Below are positions 42,681 to 58,434 of a stretch of DNA of 64,000 bases, piece by piece. A model generated the notes under the pieces. The model was not told where the DNA came from. It ran no database searches and saw only the letters and a program-made list of their open reading frames with translations. The stretch is from Chondrilla cf. caribensis (Eukaryota; Porifera; Demospongiae; Chondrillida; Chondrillidae): positions 5,098,267-5,162,266 of the forward strand of contig OZ026556.1 of NCBI GenBank assembly GCA_964020155.1, written 5' to 3'. Every line of letters begins with the position of its first letter. Position 1 is the first letter of the stretch. The translations under genes and the position numbers were made by a program.

Positions 42681-43379
42681 TGTGTGGTGTGTGTGTCCAA
42701 GGGTGTACATGAATATGTGTTGGGTGTGACTTGCTCATGTACATACTTACATGCAGGTAGATTCATATACTAGACTGTGACATTTATATTATGTGTGTAT
42801 TTGCTCTGCGTGTAACTTGGGATCTCTCCCCCTGTCTCTCACAGCTGGCTGTTTGGAAAGAGAAACTTCCTCTACAGACCATCTCCAGACTTCTCCAAGT
42901 CCTGGTGCCACAAGTTGAGAAACTCTGTGTTGAGAAGTTAGTGTCAAATAGGAGGATCATATTGTGTTTATCCGTGTTCAATATGGCCGCCCTGTCCTTC
43001 CAGTAATGTTACAACTGAGAAAGAAGTCTTAGAGTATCTCAAGAACGGAACATTGGTAGGACTACTACCCATACCACACCCTATCCTTATAAGGAAATAT
43101 CAGGTGATTGTCATGTGAATCAATCGATTCTTCCCTTCACTTGTATAATGCCTTCTTTCACCAATTCTCTTCGTCAGACCAACATCACGACAATGAAGTG
43201 GTTCCACACCTACATCTGGGGGCTGCTGTTTGTGAAGTGAGTGGTTGTGCATGGTGACTGGTTCCTCCCATATCCCTGTGCTTTATCAGTTCATGTTGTT
43301 TGCATTTCTGTTCAGGAATTATGATTTGGGAGTGTGGACGTCAACAGAAATCAAACTTTTTCAGCTTGTTAGTGCATAG
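38404..43379 (+). CDS. HID1: HID1 domain protein (Golgi / dense-core vesicle sorting)
   Basis: Sixteen exons close in frame: 38404-38734, 38855-39069, 39169-39215, 39286-39407, 39479-39530, 39656-39727, 39963-40125, 40514-40711, 40776-40866, 40978-41208, 41640-41804, 41955-42589, 42845-42936, 43004-43103, 43178-43236, 43316-43379. They total 2637 nt, 878 aa (human 788). The start MGGKNTKES keeps Gly2, the family's N-myristoylation site. Landmarks: VLNCVRLLTRVIPFLFED, NAIGDLLFCPDFTV, VCAYDPVGYGVPY, LMSGERNFGVRLNKP, HADLLYLTVHKIITSG, ETFNNIIQYQFDG, LPLQTISRLLQVLVPQVEKLC. An acidic, disordered insert in exon 12 explains the extra length. HID1 is a peripheral Golgi protein needed for neuropeptide and dense-core vesicle sorting. 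Confidence 0.97.
39739..39841. repeat. GT microsatellite in HID1 intron 6
   Basis: GT runs interrupted by ATGTATTAG and ATTG, starting about 10 bp after the donor at 39728. Confidence 0.93.
40145..40480. repeat. 24-30 bp minisatellite in HID1 intron 7
   Basis: About 12 units of GGACCACACCAGTGTACTGTG + TGGTGTGT, starting about 18 bp after the GTGAGT donor at 40126. It is open in several frames, but as a repeat artefact. Confidence 0.95.
41240..41590. repeat. 21-bp minisatellite in HID1 intron 10
   Basis: About 16 units of CCATCCCACCACACCCTCACT, starting about 30 bp after the donor at 41209. Confidence 0.95.
42600..42690. repeat. GT/GA compound microsatellite in HID1 intron 12
   Basis: GT run followed by about 29 GA units, directly after the GTGTGT donor at 42590. 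Confidence 0.95.
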
Positions 43380-43690
43380 AGCTCGTGATCAACCAACATT
43401 AGACTTAATGGAATGTTACCATGTTTTAAGCTGTTTTGACTTCAATGAATATTTAATATACATGATAGTGTTCTGTGTCGGTATGGCAAGTATGCAAGGT
43501 CACGAAACACGATTGTATTCATCATAATACAGTATTATAAGTAGAGTACTTTACAAAAGCAAGTTAGAAGGAAACATATTATGTATGTTGATATATGTAG
43601 TCATATGCACACAATATACAGTAGTTATAGGATTATTGTTGTGAGCACACAATGTGAAATGTAATTAAATTCAATTGCCTGAGGTCCATG
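43380..43690. other. convergent 3' region between HID1 and the PH-domain gene
   Basis: 311 bp, AT-rich, holding the two 3' UTR ends. No gene is seen. Confidence 0.45.
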
Positions 43691-47091
<3,401 letters not shown>

Positions 47092-47200
47092 GTTGGTGAG
47101 GACTTCCTTTGCAGTTGGCATGCAGTGCAGCCAGCAAAGAAACTATGAATATCATTAAAAGGAAAATGGCTGCTGCAACCGCACAACTCTATACGGTAAA
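47092..47200. promoter_or_regulatory. inferred bidirectional promoter, PH-domain gene / INTS1
   Basis: 109 bp between diverging ATGs. It includes a 12-codon uORF for INTS1 at 47166-47204 in an AAAATGGCTGC context. Promoter role is inferred. Confidence 0.45.
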
Positions 47201-47868
47201 ATGAGCAAGAGAGCCGGGAACCCTCTTTCGAGACGGGATAAAGGTGAGGCAATAAGTCTATCACTGTTATGCTAATCCATCACAAGTCGATCCTCGTTCT
47301 TTCAGGTCATCTCCCAGGTGGACTCATTCCTCTTGGTAAGCTGGCGTCCATCAGATGATGTGTGCACACGTCACATGAGCGCTTGCAGTGTTTATACATG
47401 CATTAAAGGTTACATCATTATTTATAGTTATTTCATGAAGTATAGTTTGATCGATTTGTTCTATAGCAAATTAAGCCTTCTCCAAAAATATCAATTTTGT
47501 AGTCGATTGTATGTCAGCACAGTAGTGTTTGTTTATTTATTCCTTTGCTTGTTTATTGCTTTGTTTTGTATTTTGATTTGATGTTCCTCTTGTTCACGTA
47601 TTGTGTGAAGGTCGCGGAGAGAAGCCAGCCGGGAGCACTGCCCCACCTTCCTCCAGTGGACAACCAGTTCCGAAAAAACCCAAATTTTCTCAGCAGGGTT
47701 CTTCTGTTGGTTCCTCTGCTGGTTCTTCTCCGGGGAAGTCGATATTCTCTGATCCAGTGCGGATACCAGTCCCAGGACAACCCTCTGGCACACCCAAATC
47801 CTCAGCAACTCCTCCTCCTGATGGTGTGTGGACGTCAGACATACACAAACCCTTATGTGCTTGTGTTG

Positions 47869-47902
<34 letters not shown>

Positions 47903-49597
47903 TTATGCATGTGCATGTGTTTGTGTGTGTGCAACATTGTGTCTCCGCTTGTAAACACACATCCAAAGAGATGGTGAATGTTATTGACAGAGCATGGTGG
48001 TGTAGTAGTGTATTCAAATCATCCTAACAAACCTGTGCTCACTTTTATTTCTCTCCAGTGGCACCCTCTTCACTGGTTGTGTCAGTGGAGTCACTGCTGA
48101 AGGATGGGGATCGACCGGGTGCTATTCAGCTGGTGGAGGGAGCTGTGTTGTCACTGAAAGAGTCGCGGGTCAAGCCAGACACCACCCTCAATTCTGCACT
48201 TGCTACGCTGGTTTCTAAGCAACCATCTCTATTTGCCACGCCTTCTGTAATAGAGGTTGGTCACTTCTGATGTCAATCAAAGTTGTCTGTTGGTTATCAG
48301 CAGTCCCTCTAGGGTCTGGTCGGGGTGTTGAAAAGAGAGCAGACGCTGGTCTTCAAACTGAAGTCCAACCCCGTCCCACTCATTGTGGCCTGTCAGCTGC
48401 TTGCAGTCGCTCTCAATAAGTCAAGAAACTGGCCCGAGTCACTAGCCACTGTGAGTGATGACGTCCTCAACATGTGTGAATGTTTGTGGTGTGAGCCGTG
48501 GACCAGGAGGTCAGAGAGTTTCTGCAATGAGTCAACTGGAGGGGACTAGTACAAACTGTGTGTGGGGGGGAGGGGTGTTTGTGTGTGTACTAAGTTGTGT
48601 GTGTATCTACCTATACTGCAGGCCTATATCAATGATGCCCTCACCACAAGGCTGTGGGTGGACCAGGAACAGTGTAAGAAGCTAGTGGACAATATCGTGA
48701 CGATATTCCACACCACCACTTCCGGGAGCATTACTACTCCATCCTCCTCGGGTGAGTATGAACTGGGTTTCCAGTGAGTTGGGTGTGATGGGTATCATTG
48801 TTCCAGTGAGTTGGGTGTGATGGGTGTCATTGTTCCAGTGAGTTGGGTGTGATGGGTGTCATTGTTCCAGTGAGTTGGGTGTGATGGGTATCATTGTTCC
48901 AGTGAGTTGGGTGTGATGGGTATCATTGTTCCAGTGAGTTGGGTGTGATGGGTATCATTGTTCCAGTGAGTTGGGTGTGATGGGTATCATTGTTCCAGTG
49001 AGTTGGGTGTGATGGGTATCATTGTTCCAGTGAGTTGGGTGTGATGGGTATCATTGTTCCAGTGAGTTGGGTGTGATGGGTGTCATTGTTCAAGTGGTTG
49101 GTCTCTGGCTTAGGAGAGGGGGCTCAAGCCAAATGGGATATCCCTGTCATTAATTTGGAGGAGGTGTCCACTGAACCTAGATTCACAGCCACCGTGGAGG
49201 CATCAGTTAGAGCTCATGCTCTCCAGGTTCTTCAAGAACAGATCAAGAAGCCTCAGCACAACGATGTCCTCTCTAGAAATATTGTCCAATTTTTAGTGAC
49301 AGGGGCCGGCTGGAGTGAGCTGAGGATAATAGCTACCCAGAAGGTGGAGGGGTGGCTTCAAAACCCCAAGGTATGCCACAGTCAGTTTGTCTCCACAACA
49401 GCTTGATGTTCAGTTGGTGTCTTCATCTCTTTTATTTGATCCAGCTGACACGCTCCTGTCAAGACCTTCTGTCATCATTGTCTACTAACATCAAAGGTGA
49501 CGAAGGAGCAGATGATGGTAAAGTGGTCGAGTTGTTGGTGTCCATGCGTCTGAGAAGCAAGGTGCTAGCAAACCATTATCTCAACTGTGTTAGGTGA

Positions 49598-49685
<88 letters not shown>

Positions 49686-52600
49686 TGTGTGTGTGTTTCT
49701 ATGTGTGTGTGCATATTTCTGTATATGTATGTTATGTCTGGTAAGATTATGGTAGTGACATGTTTTGTCTGCAGGGAGATAGTTCTGGTACATCCCGACC
49801 ATTTGGAAATTGCATTGAAAGCTATTATCAGTAATGAGTTAGGACCTGCTCGTAACTCTGGCAACATGCAGCTGATTGTCATGCTAGTGACTGCACAGAA
49901 GGACCGGACAGCAAAGGTGCCTTCCTGTGCCATCGGGCGTGGGGCTCGTTTCACCCAATCCCAAGCTATTGACAAGCTGATCTTCTCTGCAGGTGATTGC
50001 TGATGTCTTCTTGAGCTTGCTCGTGAAGAAGGAGGACTACCATCGTTCTCTCCGAGGGCTGTTCAGAGAGATTGTTCGTCAAATGAAGCATAACTTCAGC
50101 TACTCTGTCTTCACTCGGCAGATGATGCAAGAGAACAGGGACCCCATGTTTCAGCAGCTGGACCAGCCAGCCAAGGTGCGCCAGGTCACATGTGTCCATT
50201 TACCCGGGTCATCTCACCCAGTGTGGGCCTATCTCCTGTTGTGATGGGCTGTGATGTGTGCACTGGTTGTGTAGGAGCGCATTGCTCTGGTGGTCACTGA
50301 TCTGGTGGCATTTGCTTGCATTTTGATGTGCAACCTGGCCATCCGGGAGACACACAACATCTTTGTCAAGGGAGACGAGAGTGGTGAGCTGTTCCTCTCT
50401 GTTCTGAGCACTTCTCTTGTGAGTACCTTCTCTGTTGTCCTCAGTGGCTCCTCAGTTGATGGAGTTCTTCACTACTCTCGGTGGAATCCAGCGCGATGCC
50501 ATGTGGTGGGCACATCACATCCTGCAGAACATGTACAGGCTGCAGCCAGCCGAATACAAGGCCAGGTGAGCTGCTGGTACCAGGTGAGTCTCTGGTACCA
50601 GGTGAGTTGCTGGTACCAGGTGAGTTGCTGGTACCAGGTGAGTCGCTGGTACCAGGTGAGTCGCTGGTACCAGGTGAGTTGCTGGTTTTTCACTGCCGAT
50701 CACTCCCCATGTTTTCTCCCAGCATCAGAAAGATCCTGTTCTTGGATCCTCCAGAGGCATACTCTGCCAAAGACAACTGGCCTCCAGAGGCCGAGAGAAG
50801 GTAGTAGCCTGAATCTGGTGGTTGTGGTCACTTGGGCATGTTTTCCAATTCAATGTTTTCAGTTTCATTATTCGTTTGATGAACGAAGCATGCTTGTTGG
50901 AGGACACTCTAATGCGAGTTCTTGTCATCGGTCTGACCCCTGAGCTTCCCCTCATACCCTCCGATGCACTGGACATTGCTGACAGACTGGTGGCTCGCGC
51001 TGCCAACAGCCACACAACTGGTATGTCATGTACAGGGTCAAGCACCCTACGGCTAATGACTGTCAGAGTGGTTGTCTACTGGGTGTGCAGTGTGAGGGTG
51101 TGTAGTGAGGTGTGCAGTGTGAGGGTGTGTAGTGAGGTGTGCAATGTGAGGGTGTGTAGTGAGGTGTGCATAGCAAGGATGCATGGGGTTGGGCATGCAG
51201 TGGAATGGAGTACGCTGTAGTAATCCACTGGAGACAGCATTGCATGTGGTGAGTCTCGACTTGAACGGTTCTCCTTTGTAGTTCTGCCGAAGGTTCCCAC
51301 TATTGAGAGGCTCGAGCTCATCGAAGCTGTTCTCGAGATCAGCATGTACCACGCCCCTTCCTCAGTGGTCCTGCCTGAGGAGTACACGCCTCCACAGCTT
51401 GCCGTGTCCAAGCTGTACTGGAAAGGGTGGGTGCTCCTGCTAGTGCTGGCCTCCTTCAACCCCCACACCCTGGGGAGTGTGGTCTGGAGCGACTACCCCA
51501 CCCTAAGGGGGCTGATGGAGATGGTCATGACAAGGTCAGTGAGAAGCCTGGGAGACCTCTGGGGTGGGTGCTACCCTCTAATGACAAGACCTCAGACGAC
51601 TAGACTTCAGACTAGACCTCAGATGACTAGACCTCGGACAACTAGACCTCGCACATGCTACCAGTATGACCATTGTGGTTGAATACTATATATTCCATGT
51701 ATCCCAATCACAGCAGACTTCATTTAATGCTTAGTATGTGGTCTTTGGTGAACCTGTAGAACATACAGCTTCCCACCCACCATGACGCTTGCCAAGGACG
51801 AAGAAGGCAAGATGCAGTCTAAAGAAGAAGCTCTTCAGAGAGAAGCAGAGTTTTCACAAGCTGAAAAGGAGCAAATTCTTGAATATGAAGGATACCTGGC
51901 ATCGGCCAGCAAGACAAAGATCACAGAAAAGAACAGTCTGATGTTGAACCAGGTGTCTCTGTACGACCCAAAGTATGTCTCTGCTTGAGTAGTGTGTGTG
52001 TTGGTCATGTGGTCTGCAGTGGTCATAACCACCTGTGATGTGCTCACTGCAGAGGTCCTATCCGACGTGTACCTTCCACTGTTGTTGACCTCATCAAGAC
52101 TGTCAACAAATCACTCAAATTAGGAGAGATTCTGTGTGGCTGCAGATCGCCTGACTTCCTGCTTGAAATCGTCCAGCAACAGGTGAGTGGGTGTGAGCAA
52201 GCACGCCCTACCTACAGTGGGTGTGAGCAAGCACGCCCTACCTACAGTAGGTGGAGTTCTACCCTACCTACAGTGGGTGGAGTTCTACCCACTGTACAGT
52301 GGGTGTAGTTCTTCCCTACCGACAGTGGGTGGAGTTCTACCCTACCTACAGTGGGTGGGATTATTCCCTCTACTCACCTCCACCTATGTCCCTTGCCACT
52401 TAAACATCTCTTTCTCTTTATGTGAACTCAGGGTACATCGCAGTGTATGATATGGCTGTCAGAACTGGTTGAATCCAGTCAGGAGTCGATAGAAGCACTC
52501 CCTGTCCCTTGTCTATGTGAATTCCTTTTAGCCAATCAGAACCAAGACAAGGAGCAAGACGGCAGTGAAGACCATCCAGAGCTGTCAGGCCACTTGGACA

Positions 52601-55600
52601 AGTACAAGAAGAGGAAACAAACACCAAAAGTCAAAGTTAGTTAGTAGTTAGTCATGTCATTAGTGTTAGATGTGGAATGGTTAACCACTGCAAGTATTGA
52701 GAATTGGTTGTGGTGTGAGTTGAAAGGTGAACTAAATTGATTGTGGTGTTCTTAGCTATCTGAAAGATTGGATCAGCTAGTTGAAAGATTACGTGATCTA
52801 GTTGTAGGCGTGTCCGCCACGCCTCAATCCAGCTGGTTGGTACTGCAGTACTTCCTGGACAAGCTCTCCAGCAGAAGCATCAGAAGACAACACGCTGCAC
52901 TTAAGGTAGAGTCTTCTCCGCCCGCACAATGACCTGTGTGAAGTGATTGGTGTGCTCTTCTAGTGTTTGGAGACCATCCTTGTCAACTCATCTGAGCCTC
53001 CCTGTGGGGTGGGGTGGTTTGTTACCAGTATTCAACATCTAAAACATTTGGAAAAGATTAAAAATGACCTCTGTAAAGCATTCATCAAGGTACGTGCTCC
53101 ATCCCTTCACTGGTTGCCTTGTTACCTCCTCATTGGGTTCCTGATACCCAGGCCTGCACGGCTGTCATGGACGTCTCTCTCAGTAGATGCCTGTTGGTAT
53201 CCCTGGCAGCACACACCACAGACGAAAGAGCTCTTGAGAATTTTGAGGTTTGCTAGGATTCGATTTGTACTTGTTTCTTCTGTGTGTGGTGTCACCACTT
53301 GTCCTACTTCAGGGATTGTCGTGTGCCCTGGAGCAGCGGCTGCCAATGCTCCAGAGAGCCATGTCCTCTAGAGGAAGTATAGGAGGAACACACTCACAGG
53401 AAGTTGATTCACAGGAAGTCGTCAAGGCTCTGTTATCCATGATGGCTAATGCTATACCTGTTGCCATGGTGATTGGGCTGCAGGTGACAGAGGATAGTCC
53501 TATTCCAGATAATCACATAGCTCTATTTCAGAATGGGGATAAGACAGGAAGGATTGTTATGGCCTCCCTGGTGAAATTCTGTGTTCAAGTTTTATCATCC
53601 ATCGACCCAGTAAAGCTGGAAGGTAGGGTATCATGTGACAGTCACATGATAGTTGATGATAGTTGTCCTTTTGCCTCCATTATCATGTGTCCAGACCCAC
53701 AGCGAGTGCAGAGCGAGAGAGTCATTAGTTTCCTGTTCCCACAAACCGGCCCAGTGAAGGTGATTGGACCAAATGCAGAAGTTCTACCGATGATTGACAG
53801 TTCTCTGCGACACACCATCCTCCAGTGTCCTAATACCTCTCTAGTCCAGCAAGGTATGGGCACACTGCTGACAGCTAGCAGTTGTACCGCTAACATATTG
53901 TTGTTGTTGTTGTTGTTGTTGTTATGGTTGATGTTGTTAATATGTTGGTGATTTATGTTTTTGTTTAACTTACTACCTGCTAGTTCTGGTGGATTGCCCG
54001 ATAATGGATCTTGTTGTGACCACACAGACATTTGGTGTGCCTAAATCCACCATCAGGTATGACCTGGTCTATAATGTACATCTTGGCAGTGCGGTGTGCT
54101 CCAATGCTGTGGTTGTCTCTATTGAGGTTGATTCTGGAGAAGCTAGACCAAGCTGTCACTGATGCTCCTGACACACTTCAGAAGTCAATACATGATCGTG
54201 GTCAGCGGCCTCCTGTTCTGTGGACTTGCCATGCTTGTGACTGCTGTGTTATCATCATCATAGAGAAATTTCTAAAGATATTAAAAATGCAGATAAGAAG
54301 AACTGGAACAAGTTATGGCAGTGGAGCCCTCAAGTATCTTGAGCAAACTATTGTCCATCAAGCCCATGAGGTCAAACACCCTGTCCACGGTGTAGAAGAC
54401 ATGGACCAAGGCAGCTCTCCTGCTGTAGGATTGAGGTATGAATAAAATAGTGAATATCAAGTACCACCCATCCGACCTTAACCTCTGTTGACCTGTTCAG
54501 TCGAGGACAGAAGGAATCCAGTCATTGTAACTTTGGAGAGTGTCTCAAGCAATTTGTTCAGAGAGACAAAGGAACTGAAATAAGGTTATTAAAGGTGAGT
54601 AGATATTGATCTTATGCTTTAAGCAAGTGTTCTTAGCAATTACTGTATTATGTTCGGTTATTTTAAGCTCCTGAACCGAAGATCTGGAGAGAATTTTGAC
54701 ACTACAATCACGAAATTTTTGAAGGCGTTACGTTCGGTGAGATATACAGATAAAATTATGTTCAATTACGATGCTACACGTGAAGTCCCATGTGGTCTAG
54801 TGGCTAGGATTCGCGGCTTTCACCCGCGCGGCCCGGGTTCGATTCCCGGCATGGGAGTTTTTTATATCTTTTTTTCCTATCTCGCGAACTATTTTAGGCT
54901 CTTGGCAATCCACAATTCGTTCGTCAATTTTGTAAGAATCCCATTGGACTTCTTGTATTAAGAAATTTGACAGATATCTCCAAGTCACACAAGAAGCATA
55001 CAGAATCACTCGTTCCAATTTTACAACATATCCATAACTTTTCAACAAAACAAGAACTGACTTCAGTGTCCGAGGTGGCTGGTCACTGCCTCAATGTTCT
55101 TAATTGTGGAGGAGAGAATTTAGAAAATGACATCAGAAAGGACTTTCTTGCCAAGTTTAAGAAAAGATTGGAACAAGACCCTAAGATGAAGTTGGGTTCA
55201 AGCACATGCACTGAAGGTATTGCTAATAATGTTACAGTACATACAGTACACCAGTGTGTTTGATTGCTAATAACTCCACTGGTCCTACAGAACTGAAGCA
55301 AGCAATCTCTGTGAACCCGATGGATGTGGAAGACATCATAAGGACTGTATCTGCATTTGCTCGCAGTAGACATCAATCACTTGAAGCAGCATCCATGTAC
55401 CGCGACATTCTGTTATCTCTGAACTCAGACGCATCTCAAAACATTGCCGGCTTGCTCTGTGATTCTTTACAGATGGTGATCCCTGAGTTGGTGTCCACTC
55501 AAAAAGGCCTCAATTTGTTAATGAGTCTTGCTTTGTCCAGCAGTGAGGGTGGTCCTATTGTAGGAGGCAAGTTGTTCCTCACTCAGTTAGTCCACAGTAC

Positions 55601-58369
55601 CTGCTGGTCCTCACTCCATCAACTGCTGGCAACCATGTTATCTGAAGAGAGTAGTAAGGCTCTGGATCCAGTTGCTTCGTTAGACTTTATGTGGGCGTGT
55701 CTTAAACGACCACACCTCTGGAGGTGTGTTGCTTTGAAAGAAGGCGTGGTGGACCCTTGTCTTAGCATTGTAAGTGATTTACTCTAACGAGCTGATGACA
55801 GTTGATGTCCGTGCTTGTCTATGTCCAGGGGGTGAACACCTGTCGTGTGTGGAGGGTGTCGCATGATGAGATGTCTGTACTTGTTGAGTATTGCCTTAGA
55901 GAGGCCCAGGGAAGTGTGGATAATCGTGGAGGAGAGGAGACATCACTTGTCCTTCAGTCTCGGATGCCCTTACTCTACAGCTGTTGTGGATCTAGCAGGA
56001 CTAAAGTATCCACGGTCTTCTCCATATTGGATGGGAAGTTGAAGTTTGTGTGGGAACCTGTCGGATTGTGCCGATATTTTACCAATTATGTTATATTTTG
56101 TAGGGACTTCCCCTCTGAGGCCCAGCATCTGATGACTTTATGGTACTTGGCATCTCCTCAGGATTTTGTCAACCAGGAACGACTACTGACCAGACAGAAA
56201 ATATTAGCCCCTTCTGTTGTGAGTGGATAGCAGCACTCAGTTCATCAGTTGTTTTCATCCTTGCTGTTGTCTTCCCAGCTGGATGCTCACTTGCACAGCC
56301 TCCTCCTTTACCTGATGGGCTCCGACATAGCTCCCACCAGCGGCACAATGACTGTGAAAAGGGTCAACGAAGCAGGAAGCAAGTGTAGGAAGCTGGCCAT
56401 GATGCATCCAATGTTGGTCACTCGGTGAGTGTAGAGGTGTACCCAGGTAGAGGTGTACCCAGGTAGAGATGTGTGCATTGTACTATGTTCCACCATGCAG
56501 TCATCTGCCAATGCTTGGAGCCCTTCTCAAGAGTTGTACCTCATCCAAGGGTGGACGAAATATCCAGGAAGCAGTTCTTGTTCAGTTCTTTGCTATTCTC
56601 GAGCATCTTCAGCCTTCTGTCTTCTGCAGTGGTGAAGTGAGTGCCTCTCTGGACAATGGTTTGTCTGAGGGACCTTTGCTGATAAAATTCTTCTTTCCAC
56701 AGTCAAATGGACTAAATACGTGTTTGCAATGTTATTTTGACTTCATTTCTGTGAGTTTGATACCATTTCTACTATGCAGCCTTGCTGATCATGCTACCAC
56801 TGTCCTCTATTAGGAACACGGGAGCTCAAAGCATGAAAACCTTGTTGTCACCTTTGGTACCTTCCTGGCCAGCTACCTCCACCACTCTCCTTCAGATGCA
56901 GTCAAAGTCATACAACCAAATATTAAGATATTGAAGTTTGTGCTGTTGACTCTGCAATTTCCCAAATATTCCCATTCCCAGTTGTCTTTCTGGTCATTTT
57001 CCCATTTCCACTCATGGTCTACTGTTCCATGAATGTCAATCACGTCATGCTTGTAATAGTCGCCTACTTCCTCTTCACTCTATTCAGAGAATATTATGAC
57101 TCTTGTCTATCTGGGAAGAGGACACCAATACTTGCTTTGATAGAAGCCTTTTCAGGAGGTGTGTCAAGTGGGCGTGACAGCAGCTTGGGAGCTGGACCAT
57201 CATCGCCTCAACTGCTAGTTTCTGTTCAAAGTGGTTCAGGTTTGTCACTACAACAGGTGATGCCGTATTTGAAGAAGCTCTCTCCCGGAGGACCTATGGG
57301 GGGTTAGCAGCGCATACAAACTAAGTTAAACCTAGTTTGTTCTGACTTCACCCTCTCCCCTGAATGTTCACAGCCAATGTGTAGTAGGAGCGTATCTCCA
57401 GGCATGTAGCACTCCTGATAGTGTAGCAGTAGTGGATGTTGTGGGCTAATGAGCCATTTGATGAGTCAACAGTTTCATAATTAGCAGCTAACCACACATT
57501 GCCAACTCCCTTTGTTATTAGAGGTACTCAAGGTACTGGAAGACTTGGAAGACACTTCTCGCCACATGATGGATATAATTAGATATTTTGTGGTGAGTTG
57601 CATTCCCTTTGTGGGGCCACAAACGTGTGATTGAGCCTTGATTGTGTTCCCTGCAGCCTGACCTGTGTCGTCTCCTGGCTTGTCAGGACCCTCTCTGCTG
57701 CAAACTGGCACACACTCTATTACAGCGTCACATCAAGTATTGTCCAAGGTTGTGGTGCTCTCGGATTTTCTTTCGGTTATGCTATTCCGTATACATGTGG
57801 CCCCTCCCCTCTCATGTACATGTGGCCCCTCCCCTCTCATGTACATGTGGCCCCTCCCCCTCATGTGGCCCCTCTCATGTACATGTGGCCCCTCTCATGT
57901 ACATGTGACCCCTCTCATGTACATGTGGCCCCTCTCATGTACATGTGGCCGCTCTCATGTACATGTGACCCTTCTCATGTACATGTGGCCCCTCTCATGT
58001 ACATGTGACCCTTCTCATGTACATGTGGCCCCTCTCATGTACATGTGACCCTTCTCATGTACATGTGGCCCCTCCCCTCTCATGTACATGTGGCCCCTCC
58101 CCTCTCATTTACATGTGGCCCCTCCCCCTCATGTGGCCCCTCTCATGTACATGTGACCCTTCTCATGTACACATTACCCATCTAATGTACTTGATGTATT
58201 ATGCTTATCTCCCACAGTGCGATTGATGAGATACTGCCCCTACTTGAGAATTGCCTTATTTCAGAGAATCCAAATGTTGTAGCATCAGCTGTGGACAGTC
58301 TTGTGGATATTATACCGCTTTGTAAAGGTTCTTGAAGTATACATGTGTACATGTGTTTGGGCACACATG

Positions 58370-58434
<65 letters not shown>

